Shown: positions 7,157 to 15,937, counted from the first letter of the stretch. The stretch: 39,760 nucleotides of DNA from Cyanobacteria bacterium SBLK (GCA_017746715.1 JAGHZQ010000090.1:1-39760), one strand, 5' to 3'. Notes: generated from the letters alone by a model not told the origin. Numbers and translations are program-made.

Positions 7157-8917
7157 TTAACCCAAGTTAATCTGACTACCGCTCAAATTAATAACCCCTT
7201 GAGTTTTCAGATCGATCGCACCTTTTGCCTCAATCGAAAGTGTCCCCGTCGAACTCATACTCATCTTAGAACCATTATCATCCAAAATTAACTTGTGACC
7301 CCCTTTTGTCACAATCTCAATTTTCCCTTGACTATCATTCAAATAGACCTGATGCCCCTTCTCCGTCTTAATTCTCACCCCTGCCTGAGTCCCGCTCTTA
7401 TCTTCCTCAACAAACTGTAACAAATGCCCTTTGCGAGTTCTCAATGTCCGCAAGCGTACCTTTCCATCCGTAACGCTATCCTCCACCTTTTCCGGCGGCA
7501 TATCCTCACCATTCCACACCCCTCCTAACACATAAGGGCGATGAATATCCCCGTGTTCAAACCCCACCAAAACCTCATCCTCAATTTCCGGCAAACAGTC
7601 AAACCCTCGCTCTTTCCCAGCTCCCGGACTCACCACCCGCGCCCAATTGCTGCTATGCTCCTCTGTTAAACTGGGAAACTTTACTTTAATCCGTCCCAAC
7701 CCTTCCGGATCCTCATTATCTGTCACAATACCCACTAAAAAAGTCTGCCCTGGTTGCAAGCGATTCGGCGAGTTCAATAAAGTTAGCAAATTTCCCCCTC
7801 GCAAACCCCGCACGCTAAACTCTGTCGTATAAATCCGCTCTTGGAAAGCGTGTCGCGTCTCTGTCACGTAATACTGACCGCTATACTGGCCCATTCCTTG
7901 TAACTTCACCACCCGTCCCGGTCGAATTTTCGGATTTCCTTCCCCTCGGGCATCAGCGAGAACAAATTGCCCCCCTACCTCATTACATAAAGCCTGTGCC
8001 ATTAAATCCGCTTCCTTCGGCTGTTCTACAGGGCGATCGACCACATATAAAGTCGGTGCGGGGAGTCCCTGAAATTTTCCACTCGTCTCGCTCCCCTTTC
8101 CCTGTTGCGTTTCCGTCACTACCTTTTCCGAATTTGCTGTCGAGACGATCGCTTGTTTTTGAGTATAGTCCCACCCCCGCACCTCTACCGATTTTACTTG
8201 TTCCGCACTGGTGGTTCTGACGCGAAAATTCGAGATATCTCGCAACCATTCTAAATCTAAAGTCTCATCTTTTGTCGGTTTGCGAAAATTCAATTTTCCA
8301 TCTTGAATAAAGAGTTCAAAACCAATCCGAGAAGCACGCGATCGCAAAAACTCCATATTCGTTTGATTTCCCTGAAATAAATACTCATGAGGAATGCCAC
8401 TTTCATCTACTTTTCCCACAGAAATTCCCACTTCTCCCGCAATTTTTTTCACCAAATCACTATCGGTTAAATTCTGAAAAGAGCGATTCCATTTTCCTCG
8501 ATGCAAGCGATGAGAAACATCATAACCGCGAACGACGATCGGAGCCTGCGTTTGGTCGCTAAAATGCGCCTCAATCGCCGTAATTTCTCCCTCGATGACC
8601 TGACCCTCATTCTCATCCTGAAAATCCTGCGATGCAGTTGTACTCGCAGAAAAACCAATCTTGATTTTTCTGCCAATTTCTAAATAGTCATGTTGCCAAG
8701 GTTTTTCTTGACCTCCTCCCGTTCCCGGTTGATAATCGTTGCGAATGACCAAAGTAAACATTGCAGGAAAATGCAGGCTTTCCTCTACCACAACTTGAAG
8801 CAAATCGCCATATAATTTTTGTTTTTCTTGTCCTTCAATTTCAACTTTAGGTAGCGATTGATAATTGCCGCTATTGGATTGAGAGGAATTAGATAATGAA
8901 CTATTAGTAGCAACCAT
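7157..8917 (-). CDS. eCIS spike protein, VgrG / Afp8-Pvc8 type
   Basis: Forms the trimeric spike at the tip of a contractile injection system. The 586 residues follow the VgrG plan: gp27-like barrel domains (about 20-340, with YDVSHRLHRGKW and the RASRIGFELFI segment), then a gp5-type OB-fold (about 385-475, with GIVTDNEDPEGLGRIKVKFP, WARVVSPGAGKERG and LPEIEDEVLVGFEHGD). A short C-terminal beta-helix of hydrophobic/charged repeats follows (about 500-586, ending INLSGSQINLG). It has no C-terminal toxin extension, so cargo would be carried separately. It lies 77 bases after the Afp7-like gene and precedes the toxin genes. The last residues may dock a PAAR-type tip, but no PAAR gene is in the window. 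Confidence 0.92.
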   Translation of the reverse strand: MVATNSSLSNSSQSNSGNYQSLPKVEIEGQEKQKLYGDLLQVVVEESLHFPAMFTLVIRNDYQPGTGGGQEKPWQHDYLEIGRKIKIGFSASTTASQDFQDENEGQVIEGEITAIEAHFSDQTQAPIVVRGYDVSHRLHRGKWNRSFQNLTDSDLVKKIAGEVGISVGKVDESGIPHEYLFQGNQTNMEFLRSRASRIGFELFIQDGKLNFRKPTKDETLDLEWLRDISNFRVRTTSAEQVKSVEVRGWDYTQKQAIVSTANSEKVVTETQQGKGSETSGKFQGLPAPTLYVVDRPVEQPKEADLMAQALCNEVGGQFVLADARGEGNPKIRPGRVVKLQGMGQYSGQYYVTETRHAFQERIYTTEFSVRGLRGGNLLTLLNSPNRLQPGQTFLVGIVTDNEDPEGLGRIKVKFPSLTEEHSSNWARVVSPGAGKERGFDCLPEIEDEVLVGFEHGDIHRPYVLGGVWNGEDMPPEKVEDSVTDGKVRLRTLRTRKGHLLQFVEEDKSGTQAGVRIKTEKGHQVYLNDSQGKIEIVTKGGHKLILDDNGSKMSMSSTGTLSIEAKGAIDLKTQGVINLSGSQINLG

Positions 8918-8961
8918 TTGTTTGAATATAGGAACGGGTTAGACAAACTAAAAATTGAAAT

Positions 8962-8987
8962 GATGGGTTAGCAAAACGTAACTCATC
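8962..8987. repeat. Hairpin between the Afp7-like and spike genes
   Basis: GATGGGTTA at 8962-8970 pairs with TAACTCATC at 8979-8987 (one G-T pair). It belongs to the GGGTTA/TAACCC type of interspersed palindrome and resembles the larger one at 15938-15965. It lies in the 77-base gap inside the operon and may affect mRNA stability or processing. No terminator-like U-tract follows on the minus strand. Confidence 0.45.
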
Positions 8988-8994
8988 CTACGGC

Positions 8995-9549
8995 TTATTT
9001 GTTGCGGTTTTGACGAGATGTAAGATTATCAATAACATTGCGAAGCATTTCCGTCGGTTGTTTGATTAAACCGCCTCCACTTGGTTTTTCTTCATCGACT
9101 TCTTTTAGGGTCAATTGATCGATGGTGGCGCGAACTGGTGTTCCATCTGGCAAAAATAGCGTTAATTTATAAGCTAAATTTTCGATAAAACACTGTCGCA
9201 AATAGATGCGTTTTCCCCAAATAAAAGTATAAAGAGGAGGACGTTGATCTTTTTGATCGCCTCCTTTACCAACAAATTCTAAAGCTCTTTTAAATGGCTC
9301 AATGTATGTTGCCACAACATCCGTCCCTTCTTCATAAGTATCAAACAAAATATTCTTAATCGTGACTTTATAAGCCTTAATATGGGAAAAATTAACTTTT
9401 GGTTTTCCAGATTCTTTGCTTTTTGCTCCCGTACTTTCCGAAGTTTCCATCACTGCCTCAAAAGAGAGTTCGCTGGGATTAAACATGAACTCAATGGGAG
9501 GTGCATCGGTAGAAATTAATCTTGCTTTTACTAATTGTTCGGATAACAT
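8995..9549 (-). CDS. eCIS tube/baseplate hub protein, Afp7-Pvc7 type (CIS tube protein)
   Basis: A 184-residue protein. The N-terminal half has the hallmark FMFNPSELSFE (about 21-31) of the 'CIS tube' family, followed by FSHIKAYKVTIKNILFDTYE and a C-terminal block with YTFIWGKRIYLRQCFIENL and LFLPDGTPVRATIDQLTL. Family proteins connect the inner tube to the spike and often carry a LysM domain at the end. Here the protein stops after a short Gly/Lys-rich tail and has no LysM. It lies directly upstream of the spike gene on the same strand, as in Afp and PVC clusters. Expected to act in the baseplate centre. Confidence 0.85.
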   Translation of the reverse strand: MLSEQLVKARLISTDAPPIEFMFNPSELSFEAVMETSESTGAKSKESGKPKVNFSHIKAYKVTIKNILFDTYEEGTDVVATYIEPFKRALEFVGKGGDQKDQRPPLYTFIWGKRIYLRQCFIENLAYKLTLFLPDGTPVRATIDQLTLKEVDEEKPSGGGLIKQPTEMLRNVIDNLTSRQNRNK

Positions 9550-9576
9550 GAAATTTCTCCTAAAATAATGAAAAAT

Positions 9577-11967
9577 TTAAGAACAAATGCCTTGCCGATC
9601 GCGATCGCATTCCAGCCGCATTTGCAGAAGCACGTAAACTTCACGTGCTAAAATTGATAAGCGATCGCTACTGTAAGGACTCAAAGTTTCCCGCATTGCG
9701 AACATTTCGCTGGATGCGAGAGGACTATTTTCATCGCGAGCAAAATAGATCGCATCCGGCCACAAAGAAGCACCTCCCAATTGATTATATTGTTGTTCTC
9801 TCTCGATATTCAAGCGCGATCGCACCAAACGATAAACCAGTTGTGCTAATAAGTCTAACTCTTCGTCTGCGATCGGTTGTTCGAGTTCTTGTTTTTGTAG
9901 TTGAGGAGTGGGTGGAAGTGCGGGAGGTTCTTCTTGTGATATTTCCTCAAAAGCGATCGGGGTGAGAAGTTCTCCTTCAACAGGAGCATTTTTCGCTTGG
10001 ACGATCGCCTCGCTTGCAGGAGTAGGAATACTTTCTGGGAGTAAACGGGTATCTTCCATCAGCCCGGAGAATCCTCCCCAATCTTCTGTTTTTTCCATGT
10101 CTATTGGGTTGGAAGAATTCCCAATTAATTCGGAAACATTTGACCAAGATTGTGGAAAATCTAATGTTTTGGCTGTAGAAACAGAAGTTTCGATCGTGTT
10201 TCCTGTATTCTCTTTTTTCTGAACGGGAGAGGAATTTTTGTCTCCCGAATAGCTGAGAATCTCTTTCAATGAAGTTGAAACAAAAGAAGAAGGATAATAA
10301 TCTGAATTTTTACCAAGGGGTTGGGGTTGTCCGAGGGGTTGGAGTTGTAAAAATCCCTGCCCTTCCGATAAGGTTGTGACTTGACTTTCTTCTGTGGCAA
10401 TTGCAGCATCGGGTTGTGATAAACTTGGAGGAATGTTGGAAGGCGATCGCTGCACTTCTGAAGTTGGAGTTTCTGTAATATTGTTGCGATTGGCAACAAT
10501 ATTTTCACTTCTTTCTTGAGGAGTGGAGAGAGAAGAGGATTTTAATAGCGATCGCTGTATTTCTAAACTATTACTACTATTGGCAACAATATTTTCACTT
10601 CTTTCTTGAGGAGTGGAGGGAGAAGGGGATTCTAAAGGCGATCGCTGTATTTCTAAACTATTACTACTATTGGCAACAATATTTTCACTTCTTGCTTGAG
10701 GAGTGGAGAGAGAAGATGGTTCTAGAGGCGATCGCTGTATTTCTGGGCTCTCCATACTTAAAGATTCTTTTTTGGGTTGAACCATTTCTGAGGAGGCAAG
10801 ATTAGACGATTTTGGAGAAGCGATCTCATTCACTCGCTGAATTACTTTTCTAGCAATAGGTAAAGTATTTTCAATCGCATTGGAAGCAAAGTCACTCAGA
10901 GAAAACTTGGGACGGGATTGAACATTGTCCTCTGAATAAACATCTCCATATCCGGGAAGTTCTGAAAGTGGCTTATCTTCTGGCGATCGCTGGACTTCTG
11001 GAGTCGTTGTTTCTACAATATTAGTGTTGTCGGAAACGATATCTGCTTCCGTTGTTTGAGGAGTGGAGAGAGAAGATGATTCTAATGGCGATCGCTGAAT
11101 ATTTTGCTTTTCAGTTTCTAAAGATTCATTTTGAGATTGAACTGATTCGGAAGAAGAAAAATTAGAAGATTGAGGAGAGACAATCTCATTCACTCGCTGA
11201 ATCACTTTTCTAGCAATGGGAAAGGTATTATCTATCGCATTAGCAGTAAATTGACTCAGAGAAAAATTGGGATGAGATTGAATATTGTTCTCTGAATAAG
11301 TGTCCTGATATCCAGGAAGTTCTGAAAGAGGTCGATCTTCTGGCGATCGCCTTACTTCAGGTGTTTCTATACCTGAAATATTGTTTCTGTTGGAAACGAT
11401 ATTTTCTTCAGATGTTTGAGAAACGGACAGAGAAAGAGATTCTAATGGCGATCGCTGGACTTCTGGAGTCGTAGTTTCTGTAATATTATTACTCTCAGAA
11501 ATAATATTCTCATCAATTGTTTGAGGAGAAAAATCTACAGGCGATCGTTGTACTTCCGGTATTGTTATTTCAGGAGAACCGTTACCATCAGAAACCATAT
11601 TCTGAGTTGCTTGAAGAGTAGAGAAGGAAGAAGAATCTAACAGCGATCTCTGTACTTCTGGAGCAATATTTTCAGAACTAATATTGTTTTTTAAAACAAT
11701 ATTTTCTTCAAGCGATCGAGGAGTTGATAACGAATTATCTTGACGCGTTTGAAGTGATGGAATTGAAGACTTTTCTCTACTTGTTGCCCCCCATTCATCC
11801 CAAGGAGAATAACTAAATTCTCTCATCTTTTCGCGTTCTTCTAAATCGCGAATAGAAGGGAGTTGAGACGATCCTAGAGGGACAAGCGATCGCCCTAACG
11901 TTTTACGTTGGATCGGTTGACCTAAAGAGGATTTAAGATAATTTTGTCCGAGAGGTTTTAAAATCAT
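9577..11967 (-). CDS. Large Ser/Pro/Glu repeat protein of the eCIS operon
   Basis: A 796-residue protein of unknown function, predicted largely disordered. A ~60-residue N-terminal region (PLGQNYLKSSLGQPIQRKTL...) precedes about ten copies of a ~30-60-residue repeat built around (E)(V/I)QRSPLESSSLSTPQ. Two longer units also contain ARKVIQRVNEI preceded by LPGY and FSL-x-(D/Q)FA/T-NAI. The C-terminal ~110 residues (about 690-796) are ordered-looking and contain two related segments, LLAQLVYRLVRSRLNIERE and ILAREVYVLLQMRLECDRDR. It starts 23 bases after a tube gene and ends 27 bases before the Afp7-like gene, so it is part of the operon. Possible roles are a flexible scaffold, fibre, or surface or membrane tether; the sequence does not decide. 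Repeats vary in number and could change by slippage. Confidence 0.75.
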   Translation of the reverse strand: MILKPLGQNYLKSSLGQPIQRKTLGRSLVPLGSSQLPSIRDLEEREKMREFSYSPWDEWGATSREKSSIPSLQTRQDNSLSTPRSLEENIVLKNNISSENIAPEVQRSLLDSSSFSTLQATQNMVSDGNGSPEITIPEVQRSPVDFSPQTIDENIISESNNITETTTPEVQRSPLESLSLSVSQTSEENIVSNRNNISGIETPEVRRSPEDRPLSELPGYQDTYSENNIQSHPNFSLSQFTANAIDNTFPIARKVIQRVNEIVSPQSSNFSSSESVQSQNESLETEKQNIQRSPLESSSLSTPQTTEADIVSDNTNIVETTTPEVQRSPEDKPLSELPGYGDVYSEDNVQSRPKFSLSDFASNAIENTLPIARKVIQRVNEIASPKSSNLASSEMVQPKKESLSMESPEIQRSPLEPSSLSTPQARSENIVANSSNSLEIQRSPLESPSPSTPQERSENIVANSSNSLEIQRSLLKSSSLSTPQERSENIVANRNNITETPTSEVQRSPSNIPPSLSQPDAAIATEESQVTTLSEGQGFLQLQPLGQPQPLGKNSDYYPSSFVSTSLKEILSYSGDKNSSPVQKKENTGNTIETSVSTAKTLDFPQSWSNVSELIGNSSNPIDMEKTEDWGGFSGLMEDTRLLPESIPTPASEAIVQAKNAPVEGELLTPIAFEEISQEEPPALPPTPQLQKQELEQPIADEELDLLAQLVYRLVRSRLNIEREQQYNQLGGASLWPDAIYFARDENSPLASSEMFAMRETLSPYSSDRLSILAREVYVLLQMRLECDRDRQGICS
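10488..10745 (-). repeat. Tandem 90-bp repeats within the Ser/Pro repeat gene
   Basis: Near-identical units recur with a 90-bp period; their HIP1 octamers start at 10548, 10638 and 10728. Each unit encodes 30 residues beginning with the LEIQRSP type motif. Other, more diverged units extend from about 10450 to 11660. In the units with the perfect octamer, GCGATCGC sits over the Gln-Arg-Ser codons. Confidence 0.9.
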
Positions 11968-11990
11968 AATCTCCGCGATCGATATCTCCT

Positions 11991-12506
11991 CTAATTCCTA
12001 ATTTTGGATTCGATAAAATCCCCAGAAGAATGACGAGTAACTCCTTCAATAGCTCCTCCACCAGACGATTTTGAAACCTGTAATCCTTCATAAGCAAGGG
12101 TTAATTCTTCAATCGCGATATCATTTGCATCTGCTTTCAGATCGGGGGTTTTCCATTCAATAGGAACAGCACCAATTAACGTCCAACATTGCATCACTTT
12201 ACCTGCTTGATTGAACAATAAAATATTAATATTGCGCCGTTTTGTTGGCTTTTTCATAATAGAAATGACCCAATTCCAAAACTCTAAATCGTCGGTAATT
12301 CCCCGCTTCAAGGTCACATCTGAATACTCGACTTGACCCAAAATTACGCGTTGTTGATTGTTTGCACCTCCTGCAAAATGTTTCTCGGATTTCACTTTTG
12401 CAGAAAAACCCGAACATTCGCTAAAAGATGCTGCGATATTGCTTTCTATTTCTACATAGAAACGATTCGTCGTCACCAAATTTGCCGCACGTCCATTTTC
12501 AACCAT
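11991..12506 (-). CDS. eCIS inner tube protein paralogue 3 (phage gp19 / Afp1-Afp5 family)
   Basis: The 171 residues fit the tail-tube fold: N-terminal NRFYVEIESNIAASFSECSG, central QVEYSDVTLKRGITDDLEFWNW, and C-terminal MQCWTLIGAVPIEWKTPDL followed by the IAIEELTLAYEGL strand. A Ser/Gly-rich tail of about 30 residues extends past the core. Its ATG overlaps the TAA of the 52-residue gene (TAATG), which implies translational coupling. In Afp/PVC systems one paralogue makes the long tube and others sit at the ends next to the baseplate. The position next to the hub genes suggests this is a baseplate-proximal tube ring. Confidence 0.88.
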   Translation of the reverse strand: MVENGRAANLVTTNRFYVEIESNIAASFSECSGFSAKVKSEKHFAGGANNQQRVILGQVEYSDVTLKRGITDDLEFWNWVISIMKKPTKRRNINILLFNQAGKVMQCWTLIGAVPIEWKTPDLKADANDIAIEELTLAYEGLQVSKSSGGGAIEGVTRHSSGDFIESKIRN

Positions 12507-12664
12507 TACTTTAACCTCCTTGAATTTCCTTGACGATCGCGCTGATTTTCTGCTTCTGACTGCATTAACCGATAAACGCGATCGGTGAGTTTTTGTAATA
12601 AGAGCGGATCTTGTTTAACGCGATCGCTCAGTTCCTCGATCTTTTGTTGAGTTAAATCGGGCAT
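12506..12664 (-). CDS. Small 52-residue eCIS-operon protein
   Basis: Too short for ordinary gene filters, but well supported. The ATG at 12664 lies inside the last codons of the 809-residue gene (13-base overlap), and its TAA overlaps the next ATG (TAATG). An AGGAGG near its own end serves the following tube gene. The peptide is helical and charged: DLTQQKIEELSDRV, then LLLQKLTDRVYRLMQ and QRDRQG. The VYRLMQ...RDRQG pattern also occurs twice at the C-terminus of the 796-residue repeat protein of this operon, which points to a shared structural element. Function unknown; the sandwich between two overlapping genes says it is expressed with them. Confidence 0.75.
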   Translation of the reverse strand: MPDLTQQKIEELSDRVKQDPLLLQKLTDRVYRLMQSEAENQRDRQGNSRRLK

Positions 12665-15081
12665 TTTCCTCCTTCTGTCATTGTAACTTGTGCTGGGGTA
12701 TTGGGAAGATTGAGTTTGGGAATTAATCCCGCTTCTCGCAATAAAAATTGTCCTTCTACTGTTAAAAGAATCTTCTCCAATGTTTCCCCAACTTGAGAGC
12801 CTTTTGGATATACAACTGCTAGAGGATAGTAAAATTCATATTGCTCGATTTCGCTGGAATTGCCCCAATAACTCCCCTTATCGTTGCAGAGATCGACTTG
12901 AGGTGAAAGTGCGCGATTGTAATTATCTTTGACGGTTTGACGATCGTAATAAGCGAGAGGGTATACAGAACATTGACCTAATACCATACTCAGCCACCCA
13001 AACCCCAAACTTCTTTTTTGGTTGTTATTATATTCTGCAAGCATTTTACCAAAGATAGCTCTTGTTTTTAAGGAAGAAGCATTGGGAATAGTTGTTTTCT
13101 GTTCGTTCAATTTCTCATTTATCCAATTTTTGAGCGAATCAATATTTCCCATTTGTTTCTGCTGCATTTTTTCGAGGAAAAAAGTTCGGGCATCTTCTTC
13201 AAAAGGAATATAATCGATCTCATCATAACTTTCTTTACGATCGCTTTGAGCATCTTGAATAATTCTCATGCTATTCTCATTAATAAGAAAGCGATCGAAA
13301 ATAATTTCTCCATCGCGATATATACGTTCTTCGAGATCTGTTGCTAAAGGATAAGCAGGATTTTCAAAGTTTAAATTGACAACATAGTGATTGTTAAACG
13401 GAATAAAGAAAACCAAGGCATCATAAGCAACAAGGGTTTGCTCTAGCTCATTCTCCGTTAATTCTGTATCGTCTAATTCTCTCATTAAAGCAAAGCTAGC
13501 CGATCTATCTTTCAACTTATTTAAAATATTTGCTTTGCTTTTTTCTTTAACAAAAATACGATCGGCATCCATTCTCAATTGCTGTTTTAATTCTTTTTCG
13601 AGGCTAGTATTATTGGCAGCAACTAGGCTTTCCCGAGTTAAAATTCGCTCCCAAATACTATCCTTCTTAATTAATCCGAGTTGAGTAGCATTAACAAAAG
13701 TTTCTAATTTCTCTACATTTTTAATATAACATTCCTCTGCTGGTTTCTGGGTAAATTCTGAAATTGATTCAGACGATCTACCAAATAGATTAGAAGGTTT
13801 GATCCCCAAAAATTTTAGAGTGATAAAAGCCAAGAAAAGACAGATACCACTGAATGCAATTGCAATCCACCAATAATTGCGTTTTTTCCGTCTTAGAGGA
13901 ACTAAAGGCAAAATAGAGCGATCGCGTTCCAAATTTTCTCGATATTCCTCCTCAATCTTTCCTTTGAGAGACAGCAATTTATTTCTCGCAATATCTGCAC
14001 TCTTAAACTTCCCGCCTTCCAATTCTTGTAGAAACTCATATAATATCATACTTTTCTTTTCTTTGAGGATATCAAATAAATGATTCTTTTCCTTTCTTAA
14101 AAATTCAATAGTTTCGGTTTTTCCCAACCACAAATTAAAACTCAGTTCCCCTAAGCGTCGTAAATCTTTTTCTTTTTCACTCTGAGAAGCGGCAGTTTCT
14201 TTCAATAAATAGCTCAGATCTGTAAATACCTGAAAATTGCTTGCGTAAATCCAAAAATTCTGACCGACAAAAGAACCTCGTTCTTCATTTGCAACCCACA
14301 ATAAATTATCGAGGTTCAAGTTTCCATGTGCTAAACCCAGTTGGAGAGTTTCTCGAGATAAGCGGAGTTGATAATGATGCAAAAACCAGAGACTTTGTAA
14401 AACGAGATCGAGAAATCTCAAAACTTGCAGAGTAGAAATCGCCCCTTTGCGATCCACATTTTCGATATACTCGAGATGTTCTCTCAATGTCCAACTTTTA
14501 CTGGGTCGTTCTGCGATCGCATAAATAATATCCCCTACATTTTCTCGCAGAGCAATTTTGGTGGGAATAATGAGCCGAAATTTATCTCGCTGTAGGGGAC
14601 TCAAACTAAAACTTTCTACTAATTCCCTCAGTTTCTCTTCGACTTCTCCTGAAGGCAAATCGATGCGATCGCAAGCATACTCAAAGATAAAAATCGGTTG
14701 CTCGTTTTCTGTCTGAGTCCCTTTATAAATTCCACCTGCTTTGGTTGATTGATAAAAGGAAATAATATGGTAGGGAAAATTGCGATCGCTCTCAATTTTG
14801 CCATTGCGCTCTTGTCGATCGAAGGTGCGATTGTTTCCTCTAAATGTATCTTGAATGCCATCGTGTGGCAGATCGCTTTCTAACTCGGGTGGTAGTTCGG
14901 CGATCGCTTTCCCCCGTCCATTTTCCTGTTTCGATTTCGAGCGGGAAATCTCAAAATTTTCGTAGGCTTTTTGTGCTTCTAATCGCCCGCGTTGAGATAA
15001 TACTCGTACTGGATTTTGTACGAAATTGCTCAATTCTCTAAATTTACGTCGAATGGGATTGACGAGATCGGGAAGTGCCAC
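12652..15081 (-). CDS. Membrane pseudokinase-like protein with PstS-like C-terminal domain, inside the eCIS operon
   Basis: The 809 residues make three parts. (a) Cytoplasmic N-terminal region about 95-375 with kinase-fold landmarks: AHGNLNLDNLLW (about 248-259) at the catalytic-loop position, where the catalytic Asp of HRDLKxxN is replaced by Asn, and DLRRLGELSFNLWLG (about 302-316) resembling the DxxxLG helix. No clear glycine loop or DFG is seen, so probably a pseudokinase. (b) One membrane helix, YWWIAIAFSGICLFLAFITL (about 404-423). (c) An extracytoplasmic ~350-residue region ending with YYPLAVVYPKGSQVGETLE and ILLTVEGQFLLREAGLIP, the typical end of phosphate-binding PstS-type proteins. 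It lies 42 bases after the assembly-protein gene and overlaps the next gene. Likely a membrane anchor or sensor for the particle (inference). Confidence 0.78.
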   Translation of the reverse strand: MALPDLVNPIRRKFRELSNFVQNPVRVLSQRGRLEAQKAYENFEISRSKSKQENGRGKAIAELPPELESDLPHDGIQDTFRGNNRTFDRQERNGKIESDRNFPYHIISFYQSTKAGGIYKGTQTENEQPIFIFEYACDRIDLPSGEVEEKLRELVESFSLSPLQRDKFRLIIPTKIALRENVGDIIYAIAERPSKSWTLREHLEYIENVDRKGAISTLQVLRFLDLVLQSLWFLHHYQLRLSRETLQLGLAHGNLNLDNLLWVANEERGSFVGQNFWIYASNFQVFTDLSYLLKETAASQSEKEKDLRRLGELSFNLWLGKTETIEFLRKEKNHLFDILKEKKSMILYEFLQELEGGKFKSADIARNKLLSLKGKIEEEYRENLERDRSILPLVPLRRKKRNYWWIAIAFSGICLFLAFITLKFLGIKPSNLFGRSSESISEFTQKPAEECYIKNVEKLETFVNATQLGLIKKDSIWERILTRESLVAANNTSLEKELKQQLRMDADRIFVKEKSKANILNKLKDRSASFALMRELDDTELTENELEQTLVAYDALVFFIPFNNHYVVNLNFENPAYPLATDLEERIYRDGEIIFDRFLINENSMRIIQDAQSDRKESYDEIDYIPFEEDARTFFLEKMQQKQMGNIDSLKNWINEKLNEQKTTIPNASSLKTRAIFGKMLAEYNNNQKRSLGFGWLSMVLGQCSVYPLAYYDRQTVKDNYNRALSPQVDLCNDKGSYWGNSSEIEQYEFYYPLAVVYPKGSQVGETLEKILLTVEGQFLLREAGLIPKLNLPNTPAQVTMTEGGKCPI

Positions 15082-15123
15082 GATAATATCTGGGAAATTA
15101 TTCTAAAATTAGCAATGAAAACC

Positions 15124-15414
15124 TTAACCTTCTAAACCATTAATCTGACGATAAAACTGATGTAAATAGTTTAGATCGTCTGCAAAAAGCGCCTCAACGA
15201 TTTCTGGAGTAATTTCCTCTAATGCGCCCAACTGGGTAATCGTTCGCGCTAAAATAACAATAGTAGAATAAGCGGGATTTTCTTGGACTTTGGGATCTTT
15301 GAGAGGTTCGATTTCATCGATCGCTCGCGATCGCCGCATGATTCCTTTACGATGTAAATTATCCTCGCGATCGAGATAGCCCGTCGGTAGCGTAAACTCA
15401 AATTCAAGCTGCAT
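15124..15414 (-). CDS. Phage-tail-assembly-chaperone-like protein of the eCIS
   Basis: A 96-residue cytoplasmic protein with TLPTGYLDREDNLHRKGIMR at the N-terminus, then AIDEIEPLKDP and NPAYSTIVILARTITQLG, and a C-terminal FADDLNYLHQFYRQIN. This pattern is known from small proteins encoded beside tube genes in phage tails and eCIS clusters, usually annotated as tail assembly proteins. It begins 8 bases after the tube paralogue 2 stop, so it is translated with it. It probably assists tube or tape-measure assembly and is not part of the finished particle, by analogy with phage. Confidence 0.7.
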   Translation of the reverse strand: MQLEFEFTLPTGYLDREDNLHRKGIMRRSRAIDEIEPLKDPKVQENPAYSTIVILARTITQLGALEEITPEIVEALFADDLNYLHQFYRQINGLEG

Positions 15415-15422
15415 AAATTACC

Positions 15423-15902
15423 CTATTTAATCCGCTTAAAGGTTTCCACCGCTAATTCTAGCTCTTCAATTTCGATGTCGGTGCTACTGGCACTCACATC
15501 ACTCACTTTGTATCGACTCGGCCAAGCGCCTTGGAACTCAAATCTCGCTTTTTCTTCTCCCTCTTGATTATAAATCGCTAAAGATCCATCTCTCACTTGT
15601 TTTGCCCAATTCCCCTGCTCGACCGCATCAAACCATTGCCATAAGGTGGTTGAATTGGTCATCCCTCGCTTTAAAATAATATTTCCCGCATCGGAAACGC
15701 CGGGAACTTTAGTATGAATTGCACGACCTTTTTTAGATTCTCCCCACTTTTTCGGGGTGACTTCCGCGTACTTAATCACCTCTTGCGTGCGCTCGAATCC
15801 TTGACATTCCAAAAAGGTTGCATCGACCGTATCGTCGCCATTATCTAGCTTTAATTCCAGATAAAAGCGACTGGCTATGAGAATTTCTGCAAAGTTAGAC
15901 AT
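15423..15902 (-). CDS. eCIS inner tube protein paralogue 2 (phage gp19 family)
   Basis: The product of 159 residues begins MSNFAEILIASRFYLELKLD and shows DATFLECQGFERTQEVIKYA, NIILKRGMTNSTTLWQWFD, FEFQGAWPSRYKVSD and the closing IEIEELELAVETFKRI, the conserved tail-tube layout. I use the ATG at 15902, which aligns with the N-termini of the two other tube paralogues. The frame is open to 15971, but the extra residues are encoded by palindrome-rich spacer DNA. The 193-base gap to tube paralogue 1 contains a strong palindrome, which may set a different expression level. Confidence 0.88.
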   Translation of the reverse strand: MSNFAEILIASRFYLELKLDNGDDTVDATFLECQGFERTQEVIKYAEVTPKKWGESKKGRAIHTKVPGVSDAGNIILKRGMTNSTTLWQWFDAVEQGNWAKQVRDGSLAIYNQEGEEKARFEFQGAWPSRYKVSDVSASSTDIEIEELELAVETFKRIK

Positions 15903-15937
15903 TATTAATGGTTGCGAATCTGAACTGCGAGAAGGAA

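Noticed and set aside
9577..11967. CRISPR-like array
   Set aside because: The repeats are long, in frame, variable and inside one continuous reading frame; no unique spacers of constant length.
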